Shown: positions 51,936-62,644, numbered from the stretch's first letter. The stretch is 64,000 nt of DNA from Acanthosepion pharaonis (GCA_903632075.3 CAHIKZ030005202.1:1159501-1223500); one strand, 5' to 3'. Notes: generated by a model not told the origin, from the letters alone. Numbers and translations are program-made.

Positions 51936-52344
51936 CAAAGCACCCTGCCTCCACCAAAAAAAGAAGAAAAAAAAAAAAGAACTGGTTTAATGGAGATTTA
52001 GGTAAACCTGTCTCCCAATTGCGGGGGTGGAGGGAAGGCCTGGTTGGTTTTTGATGGGAAAACGGTACACCACCCTGCCCTCATTCCTAATTTGGCTTCG
52101 TGCGTCATTAAGCTAAGCTTAATAAATATTGATAATCATAAATATAGGTAATTACTTACATCGATATAAGTAATTTGTAATAAATTACTTATATTTGCTT
52201 CAAGATAATTTGCTCAGTAATTAACTCATTAGCATTACCTATTTATATATCATTACCTACTTAGGTGAGTACAGATCAAAATTACTTTATTACGCCAATC
52301 TCCAGATGAGATATGGATTTGCCTGCTTTGAAATTTTAGGCCTT
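51936..52344. other. Intergenic, no gene seen
   Basis: An A-rich run (51955-51980), a G-rich patch 'gcgggggtggagggaaggcc', then AT-rich sequence with a small inverted 'attacttatat' motif near 52150-52195. No gene. Confidence 0.4.
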
Positions 52345-52620
52345 TACCTGACGTGGTTGAGTGGTTAGACTGTTCGCTTTCTGATCATGTAAACCCGGGT
52401 TCGAATCTCACCATGGCTGATTTGTCAGGAAGGAGATTTCCTGATGTTATAGGACTGGAGGGGTCGATCCCTGCGCACCTTTGAAAAGTTCCTGAAAACC
52501 ATACCACAGGTGGACCCAAGCCTTGTGAGTGAAATTGGCTAGCACGAAGTCACAAGTCATAGTGGTCGAGGTCTTGAGTGTGCTAGCTTTGTTCAAGTTG
52601 TTGATCACGCTAGATAACAC
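52345..52620 (+). mobile_element. tRNA-derived SINE (Ser/Leu-like head)
   Basis: 'gacgtggttgagtggttaga' (A box) and 'aaacccgggttcgaatctca' (excellent B box with T-arm pairs) at tRNA spacing, then a ~200-bp body to 52620. A single copy in the window and the best preserved Pol III promoter here. It lacks an acceptor stem pair at the expected distance, so it is not a functional tRNA. Confidence 0.8.
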
Positions 52621-52734
52621 GCTCTTTTTTAATTACTCTTTTTTTTTAGTACAATCCAACTTCTTTTAGGAAATTTACAGTCTTGGATGGTTTTATTTTC
52701 GTAAAAAGTTTTTTTTTTAAATTTCTCACTTGGT

Positions 52735-52995
52735 AGATAATAATTTTTCCTTCAAAAATTATTGTTGGTAATTTTTTTTATTACAAAGTATTTCTGGTAT
52801 TAAAACCTATTTTTGCACAAGTTTGGGTGTTAACTATTTGCCCATAGCTAGGACCCTAACAGATACTACCACCTCGGGTCAAGGCGAACCTGGGAACACC
52901 AGCAATTAAGAGGTGGTTCCACGCTTCTCAAAAACCTCCTGATCAGAGGCCTTGCTGTTGGACGTAGTTTATCGTCTTACCCAGGACGCGACAAA
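52735..52995 (+). mobile_element. Element X, with ~1.5 units of the 30-bp repeat
   Basis: 'agatactaccacctcgggtc', 'gggaacaccagcaattaaga', 'ggtggttccacgcttctcaa', 'ctgatcagaggccttgctgt', then 'gtagtttatcgtcttaccca', 'ggacgcg'. This is the unexpanded counterpart of 42601-44165. Confidence 0.75.
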
Positions 52996-53436
52996 GATTT
53001 GGCTTAGACATGGAGGCGCTTGGTGTCTCTAGCTGTAGCTTTCAGGGCGCATTTGAGCAGTGGTTGAGAAATTCTGCTCTATATAGGATTATTTGCGTGA
53101 CTAGTCTCAGAATATGCACAAGAAGAGCCATCATCATCATAATCATCATCGTCATCATCATCATTATCCCTTCCATGATCGGGTGTGGCGTTCTTGAACA
53201 AATAAAATCAACATCCTCTGCCAAGGGTTCCAAGAAATCAGACTTATGACAAAACTTTCCAAAAATAGAAACTAAGATTGATTGATGTGTCTGTATAAAG
53301 GCACATCAACTTCTTATGGGTCATTTAACGCCAAAATTTAATTTTCTTGGGAGCTTTGAAGTAATAAAAATAAATTTTATGTTATTCTGCTTTCACAATT
53401 GAATTAATGGTATATGATACTCAGCTTTTGTGCATA
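52996..53436. other. Intergenic with (ATC)n and a SINE-tail scrap
   Basis: 53130-53168 is an (ATC)n run like the 3' tails of LINE-B, but no LINE-B coding is beside it that I can read. 53275-53340 resembles an inverted SINE tail ('ggcacatcaacttcttatgg', 'gtcatttaacgcc'). Confidence 0.4.
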
Positions 53437-53992
53437 TAAACCCCTATGCAAATTAATTGAAACAACCGCTTTAGTTTCCTTTCCTTCACCACACGACTAG
53501 TTTTAGACCTACTGGAGTGACAGGGTGTAATTAATTTCTATTTTTTCCTCATATTAGGTCATTTGCAGTAATATGAATCTGTTTTCGGGTTGCATGATGA
53601 AATTTATTTGGCCTTGAAAAATATTGTGTTACCCGTGGTTGCATCATATTTTTATCACGCCCAGACACTATTGTCTCGACTGTCGATTAGTTGTCCTACA
53701 GTCATTGTCTGCGATGGTCGTTACTCCAAGTAAGCGTACAAAAATTGTAACGCTACACAAACACACTGGCAAGCCTTACCAGTGAGAAAATCAAAGTACT
53801 ATAGACTGGCCCGGACACTCACCTGATTTAAATCCAATCGACAATTTGTTGTCAATCTGCTAGGAATGACTTTGTGGAATGGACATACCAAGTACTAATA
53901 TGTGCACTGGGTCATGTTTCAGTGGAAAGATACGATAAAAAACTAAATAACAACGGAATTATTCGTTTTGTTTCAGTTCATTTGCACAAGGT
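53437..53992 (+). pseudogene. Tc1-like relic, sister of 28684-29250
   Basis: Ends 'tatgcaaattaattgaaaca' and 'gtttcagttcatttgcacaa' are inverted repeats. The interior is collinear with the first copy ('gaccttgaaaaatattg'-like, 'acgcccagacactattgtct', 'cgactgtcgattagttgtcc'). Near the right end 'cacctgatttaaatccaatc' encodes SPDLNPI, then the frame breaks. Catalytic core deleted as in the sister copy. Confidence 0.8.
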
Positions 53993-54215
53993 ATACATGT
54001 TTGTGTGGACATAATTACTAGAGGCTGTGATATATGTGTATTTTACGTTGTAGTTGAAGTTATATTTAAGAAATTGTAAGATATTATATCGATTTATATC
54101 ATGAAAGAGTTCTTTGTTGGTTGTTTGGTAGAATTTAAACGGATTTGGGCGAAGTCGTTACAATTCGTTGGTATGTGCGTATTATTAACCAATTTTTTTT
54201 TTTATATAGAAATGT

Positions 54216-54600
54216 ATTGCTTGTATTTTTACTACAAAATGTATTTTTTTATACTTTCATTGTGTTTTTTTTTTTTTTTTTTTGGTGTGTCAGGGTAGAC
54301 CTGAAAATAACATCAATTGAGAAGTGGTTCCACGTTCGACAAACACTCCAAACCCCTGATCAGAGGCCTTGCTGCCGGATGTAGTTTATCGTCATGCCCA
54401 GAACTTTATTGCTTGTATTTTTACTACAAAATGTATTTTTTTATACTTTCATAGCTGGGACACTAACAGATGCTACCACCGCGTGTCAGGGTAGACCTGA
54501 GAACAACATCAATTGAGAAGTGGTTCCACGTTCGCCAAACACTCCAAACCCCTGATCAGAGGCCTTGCTGCCGGATGTAGTTTATCGTCATGCCCAGAAC
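54216..54600 (+). repeat. Element X fragment duplicated in tandem (192 bp)
   Basis: 'attgcttgtatttttactac' occurs at 54216 and 54408. Each is followed by 'gtgtcagggtagacctga', 'aattgagaagtggttccacg', 'ctgatcagaggccttgctgc', 'cggatgtagtttatcgtcat'. The second unit has an extra 'agctgggacactaacagatg'. Only one partial 30-bp unit per copy. Confidence 0.75.
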
Positions 54601-54639
54601 TGAGAAACTATGATCTGGAACTGGAAATGGAATGATAGT

Positions 54640-54775
54640 AACGGTACCATCTACCCACCATAAAACATTCAGAATATGGAACTAAGAACATAGAAACATT
54701 TCAAATACCTTGGTGCAAGGATTAGTTGTTAGAAACAGTTTAGTATGGAAGATAAAGTAATTGAACATAGGCCGG
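54640..54775 (+). pseudogene. Possible LINE RT scrap
   Basis: In one frame 'NIETFQYLGARIS' and 'FSMEDKVIEHR' resemble the 'KFKYLG..I' block after the palm of LINE RTs. It is short, without other support. Confidence 0.35.
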
Positions 54776-54829
54776 GTGGTTAAGATGTTGCAAAACAAGA
54801 ATATTAATCTAAGAACTCGAGTCATATTC

Positions 54830-55230
54830 TCAAAGAGTCTCGTCAGATCTCTACTCTCAACTGACGACTTTCAAAGCGTAGCTTAGATGTGGCACAAGGC
54901 CGAAAGTGTGGAGCTCCTACTGAAGATCGAACTCATTACTCAGTCGTAATTATTGTAGTTTACTAGCCACACCAAGTTGGAGTGCTCGTAAATAATATTT
55001 TAAGTGTAGCTTAGATGTGGCACAAGGCCGAAGTGTGGGGCACCCAGTAAGAATCAAACTCACAAGTCAATTGTAATTGATCTGGGGGGGGACAAGCTTG
55101 TTAACCATTACACCACGTCAGAGTGCCCGTAAATGATTTTCTAAGCTTAGCTTAGATGAAGCACACGGGCGAAAGTGTGGTGCACCAAGTGAGAATCAAA
55201 ATCACTACTCAGTCGGAATTTATCTAGCGA
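54830..55230 (-). mobile_element. Three SINE-B copies in tandem
   Basis: Minus-strand SINE-B units near 54880-54985, 55005-55130 and 55140-55230. Each has 'agcttagatg..gcacaaggcc' (tail), a 'caaactcac.a.tca.t.gt' block (B-box region) and, in the first two, 'ttaaccattacaccacgtca' or its equivalent (A box). The unit spacing is roughly 130 bp. Confidence 0.75.
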
Positions 55231-55234
55231 GGCA

Positions 55235-55365
55235 CCTCTTTTCCCCCTGGTTATGGGTTAATTAGTAAGTCTCGTATCACTAAGCCATTATTATCCCCCA
55301 AACCAAAATATTCTTACGGTGTAAAAAAAACGTTTCTGGCTTTAAATAACCTGCAAAAATCAGTC
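55235..55365 (+). mobile_element. SINE tail fragment
   Basis: 'cccctggttatgggttaatt', 'agtaagtctcgtatcactaa', 'ttctggctttaaataacctg', 'caaaaatcagtcaatc'. 3' end of the bipartite SINE. Confidence 0.75.
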
Positions 55366-55725
55366 AATCAACAAAGCAAACTCGGCTATGTATAAAATAA
55401 GGTTAGCCCTACTTTTCAGCTCAAACCAAATGGCCTGTGTGACTGCTTCGTTTACATTCGTTCTGTAGCAGGCGCCCGAGATATTTATTTATTTTTAAAT
55501 TGTTATCAGTTCTGAAGTAATTCTTAACGTTCTGCATATCAGCCATTGTATCTGATGCAGACCCATGTCAGGGGACAAGCTGGGGAGGGCGTGTGTGGAA
55601 AACAGAATTATATCTTTGGAACGTTTCCAGCTTCGGCAATTTCCATTAATTTTCAATTACATGTTTTGCTGGACTAATGAAAGAAGCATTCCAAAAGCAA
55701 AGCCTGTTCCTGATCTGGGTGCTGC
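55366..55725. other. Intergenic, no gene seen
   Basis: One 67-codon ORF (55565-55768) running into a SINE; no domain. Confidence 0.35.
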
Positions 55726-55880
55726 TGATTCATTTTTACGGTTTATCAACCGTTTTCAGGTTATTTAAAGTCAGAAAATAGAAAAAGGGAAGTTTTGGGG
55801 AGATAATAATGATTTAGTGATATAAGTCCTACTAATTAACCCATAGCCGGGGGAGAAGAGGTGAATTCATGCCTTTTCAG
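55726..55880 (-). mobile_element. SINE tail fragment
   Basis: 'ttttacggtttatcaaccgt', 'tttcaggttatttaaagtca', 'attaacccatagccggggga' are the reverse complement of the bipartite-SINE tail. Confidence 0.75.
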
Positions 55881-56049
55881 AACTTGATAAACAAACAAGA
55901 AATTATAATATGGAGATAAAATGGGGGATCAATTCTATATTACAACCAATATATAAAGTGATCCCTCACTTTCTGGTCACTGGTTTTTATACATTCATAT
56001 TCCACAATGTAAATACATCTAAATGACATGCCTCTGCAGCTAATTAGTG

Positions 56050-56400
56050 TTTTATTTCGCTTTTTACGGTTTATCAACCCATTGCAGCTTATTCAGAGAC
56101 AGCAAATATTTTTAGATTAAAAGAATTTTTTGAGAGATAGTAATGATTTAGTGATAGAAGTTTTACTAATTAACCCATAGCTAGGGAGAGCAGAGGCGTC
56201 CCAAGGGTATTTGCGCGTAAGTGAATATAACGAATCCTACGGAAATCGGAACTTAGTTCTCCGATTAACAATTCCGAGCCAGTATCCATTACACCGCCTA
56301 CATATCCAAGCTTATAGCTTATTTTCAAACGGTCACCCACCTAGGTACAGAACAGGTTCGACGTTGCTTAAGTTAGTTTCAACTTGGTGTGACCGTAATC
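56050..56400 (-). mobile_element. Bipartite 5S-rRNA/tRNA-like SINE, full length
   Basis: In plus order: tail ('tttttacggtttatcaaccc', 'attgcagcttattcagagac'), then 'taacccatagctagggagag', tRNA-like part ('gtatttgcgcgtaagtgaat', 'gattaacaattccgagccag'), 5S part ('aaacggtcacccacctaggt', 'acagaacaggttcgacgttg', 'cttggtgtgaccgtaa'). The same module order as the plus-strand copies. Confidence 0.83.
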
Positions 56401-56439
56401 CCCGAGGAAGTTTTAAGGAAAATAGAAACAAAAGATGGA

Positions 56440-56660
56440 CATATTTAGAATCCGAAAGAGACGGGTGACATTTCGGGAACATATAATGAGGAAAGAAGGC
56501 TTGGAGAATTTGACACTTCCAGGGAGTATTGAAGGCAAGATGGACAGAGGGAAAGAGTAATCTATCTTATGTGCTTTGTAAATTTACGGCAAAACAGAAA
56601 GTGGGAACTGTAGTAAAAAGGTAAACATTAAAAACTACAAAGGAGAGAAAATTGCAGAGA
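56440..56660 (+). pseudogene. LINE-A C-terminal scrap
   Basis: With frame breaks: RVTFREHIMRKEGLENLTLP, GSIEGKMDRGKE, corresponding to the 'GHVMRK.GLENLILTGRIE.K' and 'RDRGKQ' block of the relic at 31541-31963. Confidence 0.65.
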
Positions 56661-56664
56661 ACAA

Positions 56665-56790
56665 AGGGTATTTCCGCGTAAGTGAACGTAACTCCACTGG
56701 AATTGGAACGCGGATTTCCGATTAACTATTCCGAGCCATTATCCATTACGCCACACGTATATCCAAGCTTACAACAACTTATATTCCCAA
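56665..56790 (-). mobile_element. SINE tRNA-like part
   Basis: 'gtatttccgcgtaagtgaac', 'gatttccgattaactattcc', 'gagccattatccattacgcc' is the reverse complement of the SINE's second module. 5S part and tail absent. Confidence 0.7.
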
Positions 56791-56794
56791 TTAG

Positions 56795-57480
56795 TCATCT
56801 GACATATCTGTTGTCTGTGCTATCATAGTTATCTGGAGTTATTGGCCCTCGTTCGATGGCGATCCTTCGAAGGGTTGGCGCGATTGCGTCTCGATTAAGG
56901 GACGCGTCTCGTGAAACGGAGTGGCTCTTGCAGCGTGTCTCACTGGCCATGGTTCGAGGTAATGCTTTCTCCATCATTGCTGTTGGCATAGGATAGTTAT
57001 AGTTTATAGTTACTTTGTTCATACTTTTTTCAATAAATTTATTAAAAACTAGCAGTAAAGCCCGGCGTTGCTCGGGGATATAACAGAAAGAGATAGATCA
57101 AGTATCGACCATCATAAAGACTGAAAAATAAAATTGACAAAGATTATTGTTTAGGGTTGACGGACACGCATGTCTTAAATAGTTTTTTGTTTTTTTTTAC
57201 GAATTGGTCAAACCCAAACTTAAACAAAAACATTGTTTTCAATCGTTATGAGTCTCTACCGATTGAATAGAATTTTATTATAAACAATTGTCTTGCAAAT
57301 GGAATTTTTAAAGCATTCCGAATGTAAAAATAAAGAAAAAAGTGTGCAAGACAATAAGAAACACTACCTGCCAAAAAAAAGTGAAGTTTTGTTGAAATCG
57401 GTTGAAAAATGTAGGAAATCCGATCCCATATATAAACGAACACACACACAAACACACACAACCTGATTTTTATAATAAGT
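56795..57480 (-). mobile_element. R700 dispersed repeat, inverted copy
   Basis: Collinear with 13225-13940 in reverse. In plus order: 'gccctcgttcgatggcgatc', 'gcttttctccatcattgctg'-like, 'aaaactagcagtaaagcccg', 'gcgttgctcggggatataac', 'tatataaacgaacacacaca'. The hairpin cccgg(cgttgct)cgggg is better paired here than at 13680. Confidence 0.75.
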
Positions 57481-57784
57481 ATAAATTCTGTGGTATAACA
57501 TTTTTCTTCAAATATGCCTGGTGCAACAGCAAAATTGTCCAAATCTTGCAACAGGTAATTTTCTATTGCAATGGTATCTACAATGCAAAGCCAATTCTTT
57601 TTTCTGTTTATTTACAGTTGAAGCGTGAAAATTCAATCATAAAACATTGCTTGCAGCCTTTTAAAAAACATGTGTTAATCTTTCGTGGTGTTGTTTCAAT
57701 TTGTTTAAAGCCAACGAAATGCCGTATTCTGACAATTTGCCTCAGCTCCTGATAACCTATATTATATTTATTCTGGAACTGAAT
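57481..57784. other. Intergenic, no gene seen
   Basis: Part of a 116-codon ORF (57402-57752) that starts inside R700. No recognised domain. Confidence 0.35.
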
Positions 57785-58075
57785 ACATAGCTATAATATA
57801 AAACATTAACGTTATATATATATATATATTTATTAAAGACATTTTTATGTTTAACGTTGTTATTTATAGATACAAGTATTTAAGCAAATGCTCTGTTTAT
57901 GATAAACAGTATTAAATAACATTTACCGGCCTGAATGTCCGAGAAATTTTCATAGAAAATATTCGTTCTTTGACAGGATTCGAACCTGCATCCTATACGG
58001 AACCGTCATATACGCTGACGTGCCTTAACCGTCTCGGTCACAAAGAACCTTTCGGTAGACAAGGTCGAAATTACT
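57785..58075 (-). mobile_element. tRNA-headed SINE-C
   Basis: T-arm acagg/cctgt at 57973-57989. The head continues to 58050 ('tgccttaaccgtctcggtca'). The body to 57835 shares 'aatgctctgtttatgataaa' and 'ttaccggcctgaatgtccga' with the other copies. A short TA run marks the tail. Confidence 0.82.
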
Positions 58076-58089
58076 GCTTTTAAACAGTA

Positions 58090-58849
58090 TTGTAGCCGAT
58101 TGCAAGAAAATTATCACATGGCTCAAGAAAAAAAATCCTCCATCGTGATGATCTTTTCAGAATGAAAAGATCTTCATTGTTTATACTGTTCTAAACCGCA
58201 GGAATGGCAGATATATTGCAGAGTCGAAAGGTGAGGTAAAGGGAAGATTCAGAACAAAACATCCTGCTTAAATTATTGCTTGTGGTGTTGTGGCTTCCGA
58301 TGGAAAACCGATGCCTATAAAATTCTACAAACCCGGTGATAAAAATCAACACTGATACTATTACAAAACTCTAAGATGTACTGCCATGGCTTAAAGCCAA
58401 CTACCCCGAAGGAAATTATTTACGGACACAGGATGGTGCTCCGGCCCACACAGCTAGAAAAATACAAGTTTTCTGCAAATCCAACTTTGGTAATTTTTGG
58501 GGAATCAAGTTTATGGCTGCCCTCTAGCCCAGATCTGAACCTTATGGATTATGCAGTTTGGAGCGTTTTAGAATATGCTACCAACAGAACATCATTCAGC
58601 AATGTGGACTCTCTTAAAGATGCTCTGAGAGAAGAAATTATCTCCCGACTTTATTGCGAAAACATGCGCAAGTTTCAGGAGACATGTGGAAACAGTTATT
58701 GAGAAAAAAGGACACATAGAATAAAAAAATAGTTTCTAGTATGAAAATCTTTTGTGGAAAATAAATTCCTTCAAGTTTCAATAAGCTAATTGGTTATTTA
58801 TGGTCTTTCAATTCCTGTCTCAAAATACTGTAAATTTTGCTTCCCCACC

Positions 58850-58850
<1 letters not shown>
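58090..58850 (+). pseudogene. mariner/Tc1-superfamily transposase relic
   Basis: Order of blocks across frameshifts: FQNEKIFIVYTVLNRRNGRY (usually FSDEKIF, so the first catalytic Asp position reads Asn), ACGVVASDGKPMPIKFYKPG, RTQDGAPAHTARKIQVFCKS (second Asp in QDG.PAH), WLPSSPDLNLMDYAVWSVLE (third acidic position region, DLN.MDY), FQETCGNSY. The D-N spacing of the last blocks suggests a DD37D/maT-like mariner. At least three stops/frameshifts. The HTH half is missing. The right end lies near 'caccctgtatata'. Confidence 0.85.

Positions 58851-58854
<4 letters not shown>

Positions 58855-58884
<30 letters not shown>
58855..58884. repeat. (TA)n microsatellite
   Basis: AT run after the transposon's right end. 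Confidence 0.93.
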
Positions 58885-58888
<4 letters not shown>

Positions 58889-58904
58889 GAAATGGAGTAG
58901 GGTT

Positions 58905-59170
58905 TGGGACAGACAGTAAAAAGACAAAATTTATTAAGAGCTACAAAGTGCAGGAAAATGTGGAGAGCCATGGTCGCTAACCACTTGAAGGGACATGGCG
59001 CTAAAAGAACAATGAACTTGAGTGAATGGATGGCGGAGCAATGTTTAGAAGAGATGGCAAAAGGTAAAATTTATTAAGCGCTAAAAATGATAGAAAATTG
59101 TGGAGAGCCGACGTCCTGAAGGGACACAGAACAGAGAAGAACCTAATTCTTGCAGCAAAATTTATGTTAA
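58905..59170 (+). pseudogene. LINE-A extreme C-terminus, partly duplicated
   Basis: 'LLRATKCRKMWRAMVANHLK' then GHGAKRT fits the end of LINE-A-type proteins ('RD...WRAM' block). 'aaattattaag.gcta' and 'gtggagagcc' recur ~150 bp later (59065-59125), so the 3' end is present about twice. Confidence 0.55.
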
Positions 59171-59224
59171 TTCCTGACCATTGACAATGCAGTACTTCTA
59201 AGGTTGTTTTTAGAGTAGAACATT

Positions 59225-60240
59225 AGCAATGCACTATCTGCCTATATCTCGGAGATGAGGTATTATGATCACTTGCATTATTTATATTATTCGGACTGTT
59301 ATCCTCATTTTCATTGCCATATTCACAACGTTTCAGCCTCTATATCTCTGAGATGAGGCATTATGATTACTTGCATTATTTACATTATTCGGACTGTTAT
59401 CCTCATCTTCATTGCAATATTCACAACGTTTCGGCCTCTATATCTCTGAGATGAGGTATTATGATTACTTGCATTATTTACATTATTCGGACTGTTATCC
59501 TCATCTTCATTGCCATATTCACAACGTTTCGGCCTCTATATCTCTGAGATGAGGTATTATGATTACTTGCATTATTTACATTATTCGGACTGTTATGCTC
59601 ATCTTCATTGCCATATTCACAATGTTTTGGCCTCTATATCTTTGAGATGAGGTATTATTTTTACTCGTATTATTTACAATGCAATCTCGGTTCTCGAACG
59701 TCTGACATGTCGAACAAATCGGTTTTCGAACAGAAAATTCGAGATGAAATTGCCTCGGTTAGCGAACAAAATTTCGGTTTTCGAAAAATATTGTTGAACA
59801 GAATATTCCCAAACGGAATAATTTCTGAGTCGAGCGCCGTGTTGTATACATTAGTGTGTTTTGACGTGGCTTTTCCAGTGTTATTGTACTGTGACTTTTT
59901 TTTCTCTACATTGATTCCCATTGGAAAAATAGATTCGAATTACGAACATTGCGGGTTACGAACGCCCTTAAGAAACGAATTAAATTCGTAAACCGAGTTT
60001 CCACTGTACATTATTCGAAATGTTATCTTAATCTTCATTGCCATATTCATAATAATCTACCCCGGTGGACGAAATAAAGTGTTCGGTTCAAAATTCCAAT
60101 CACCTGAAGAAGGTCGGAGCGTATAACGGCCGAAACGTTGTGAATATGGTAATGAAAATGATGATAACAGGCCGAATAATGTAAATAATGCAAGTAATCA
60201 TAATACCTCATCTCAGAGATATAGAGGCTGAAACGCTTGT
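59225..60240 (-). repeat. satE locus, 98-bp type, with a MITE inserted
   Basis: Minus-strand 98-bp monomers run from 59225 to 59680 (four and a half). They are broken by a Tigger-like MITE (59687-60006) and resume to 60048. They then turn around through the hairpin head on the plus strand (60100-60140: 'cctgaagaaggtcggagcgt', 'ataacggccgaaacgttgtg') into one plus-strand monomer (to 60235). So monomers flank the head in opposite orientations. Confidence 0.88.
59687..60006. mobile_element. 320-bp Tigger/pogo-like MITE inside the satellite
   Basis: Ends caatgcaatctcggttctcg and aaaccgagtttccactg are imperfect inverted repeats of the CAGTGGAA-type pogo/Tigger terminus. TA on both sides (59685-59686, 60007-60008). 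The satellite word 'tttacattattcgg' is restored when the insert and one TA are removed. The ORF inside (59608-59991) has no recognised domain. Confidence 0.82.
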
Positions 60241-60447
60241 ATTAATTTATTGATCTCGTATTAATTTATTGATATCGGACAGTCCCTTTCTTTCTGATTT
60301 TCAATGATTTTCTATAGCAAAACTTTAGCAATGAATGCATTTACTTAATATGCATATAGTTGATTTACGATGTCAGTAATGTTTACATTTTGGATCTCCG
60401 TCAATCATGACTTTCAATGCATTTCCATAATAAATCATTAGCAATGC

Positions 60448-60565
<118 letters not shown>

Positions 60566-60569
60566 GAAA

Positions 60570-61118
60570 AATTTCTCAGTTAACCTGTAGAAAAAGACAA
60601 TATTTATAAAGGTAAAAGACAATAGGAAAACTGTATTATTAACCGACGCGTTTCGTCCAAAGTGGGCTTTTTCAAGGCAAAAACGAAATGAATTTATTGA
60701 AAACATAGTAACTATTAACCACAAACAAAATGTCCTTAGCAACTGGATGAATTTAGAAAACGCTATTACATTCATATTGTCAATTGAAAATTACGTCAAG
60801 TACTGTTATGTGTGGAAATATTGTTTTTATTGTTGTGCTGACGTGTTCAATCATTTTCTTTTGATTTCTTAATACAGTTGTGTACGTTTGCTTGGGAGAG
60901 TAGTAATTCTGTTAGGAAAAGTGAAATAGGGAAAAAGCCTGGGCGTAGATTAATATTTGGATAATATTCAATGGCGGTACTCTCGAGGATTTTCCAGTTG
61001 CTAAGGACATTTTGTTTTGTTATTAATAATTTGTTTTAATACATTTCGTTTTTGCCTTGGAAAAGTCCATAGTGAACGAAACGCACCGGTTAATAATAGA
61101 GATTTCCTATTGTCTTTT

Positions 61119-61125
<7 letters not shown>
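60570..61125. mobile_element. Foldback with ~140-bp arms
   Basis: Left arm 60600-60755 ('taaaagacaataggaaaact', 'gtattattaaccgacgcgtt', 'tcaaggcaaaaacgaaatga', 'caaaatgtccttagcaactg') pairs with right arm 60990-61122 ('ccagttgctaaggacatttt', 'catttcgtttttgccttgga', 'cgaaacgcaccggttaataa', 'ttcctattgtcttttacttt'). The loop is ~240 bp of unrelated AT-rich sequence. Each arm ends at a microsatellite. Confidence 0.8.

Positions 61126-61208
<83 letters not shown>
61126..61208. repeat. (TA)n(TG)n microsatellite
   Basis: AT run passing to about 26 GT units. Confidence 0.97.
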
Positions 61209-61209
<1 letters not shown>

Positions 61210-61211
<2 letters not shown>

Positions 61212-61350
61212 AGTCAAAAGGAAAGGTTAACTTAGCCGACACGTTTCCTCCTCTTAGGGATTTTAGTCAAGCAATTGTGCTTTGATAAAGTCCTCAGAGG
61301 ACGAACCTCATCGGCTATGATAAGTTTTCCTTTTGTCTTTTTCATATTGT
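61210..61350. mobile_element. Short imperfect foldback with hammerhead-like hairpin
   Basis: 'aagtcaaaaggaaag' and 'agccgacacgtttcctcctc' at the left pair with 'gaggacgaacctcatcggct' and 'ttttccttttgtctttt' at the right. In the right half gtcct-cag-aggac (61290-61302) is a 5-bp stem flanked by 'ttgataaa' and 'gaacc'. This resembles, with changes, the CTGATGA...GAAAC arrangement. Confidence 0.55.
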
Positions 61351-61378
61351 CATTTTTTAAACACAAACACACACCCAA

Positions 61379-61398
61379 ACAAACATACATACATACAT

Positions 61399-61482
<84 letters not shown>
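61379..61482. repeat. (ACAT)(CA)(TA)(TG)n microsatellite
   Basis: Self-complementary compound tract. Confidence 0.97.
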
Positions 61483-61599
61483 TATTTCTATTAAAAATTA
61501 TAGCATAAACATGTTATAGCATCACTACAAAAATAGCCATTTTGTTTCAACACTTCTGGTGTCTTGTCAAGGGATGGTGTTGATTGCGAAATAAAGAGT

Positions 61600-62045
61600 T
61601 TTAAGAGTTCAAAACCAACCAAACACCCTCAATAGGGGAAACATTGTTACGGAGCATATGATGACCAATCAGAATATTCAAGATAATGTGACAATATAAC
61701 CGAAGTACAATCTATTATTACATTAAGGGTAAGATTAGATTAAATTAGAAATCAATATATATATTTAAAAATTACAAATGTCCAATTTTAAATTTAACCA
61801 AGCATTAAATGAACATTATTACGAAGTTATCCCGAAATGAAACTAAGAGAAAACATATATTGTATTGTTTTTAGCGAAATGCCAATTTATTTAACTTCGA
61901 CGCTGATGTAAAGAGTATCAAGGATCGCTACCTATATTTGATACATAGAAGGCTGAATTCAAATAATGAGGTAGAAAGAGAAGAGGATTTTTTCAAATTA
62001 CAGTACAAATACATTCACTTCTTAATACACAAACACGTACATATA
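61600..62045 (+). repeat. Duplicated ~450-bp segment, copy 1
   Basis: Collinear with 62645-63120: 'gatgaccaatcagaata', 'taaattagaaatcaat', 'acaaatgtccaattttaaat', 'gaaatgaaactaagagaaaa', 'cttcgacgctgatgta', 'ctgaattcaaataa'. No ORF. Confidence 0.8.
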
Positions 62046-62047
62046 AT

Positions 62048-62048
<1 letters not shown>

Positions 62049-62082
<34 letters not shown>
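62049..62082. repeat. (TA)n microsatellite
   Basis: AT run at the tail end of the SINE-C copy that follows. Confidence 0.94.
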
Positions 62083-62083
<1 letters not shown>

Positions 62084-62084
<1 letters not shown>

Positions 62085-62300
62085 GACATTTTTATGTTTA
62101 TACATTCTTTTTGTAGATACAAATATTTAAGTAAATGCTCTGTTTTATAATAAACAGTATTAATAACATTTACCGGCCTGAATGTCGGAGAAATTTTCAT
62201 AGAAAATATTAGTCCTCCGACAGGAATCGAACCTGTATCATATACGGAACCGTCATTTAGCCTAACGTGCCTTAAACGATCGAGCCATAAAAATATATAA
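62084..62300 (-). mobile_element. tRNA-headed SINE-C
   Basis: 'ttaagacatttttatgttta', 'aatgctctgttttataataa', 'ttaccggcctgaatgtcgga', then T-arm acagg/cctgt at 62220-62236 and head to ~62287. Followed at 62300-62430 by the segment found inverted at 36880-36990. Confidence 0.83.
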
Positions 62301-62628
<328 letters not shown>

Positions 62629-62644
62629 CAATTTATTATATATA

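Noticed and set aside
52345..52415. Functional tRNA gene (Ser/Leu-like)
   Set aside because: A and B boxes are good, but no pairing acceptor stem at the right distance, and a ~200-bp SINE body follows.
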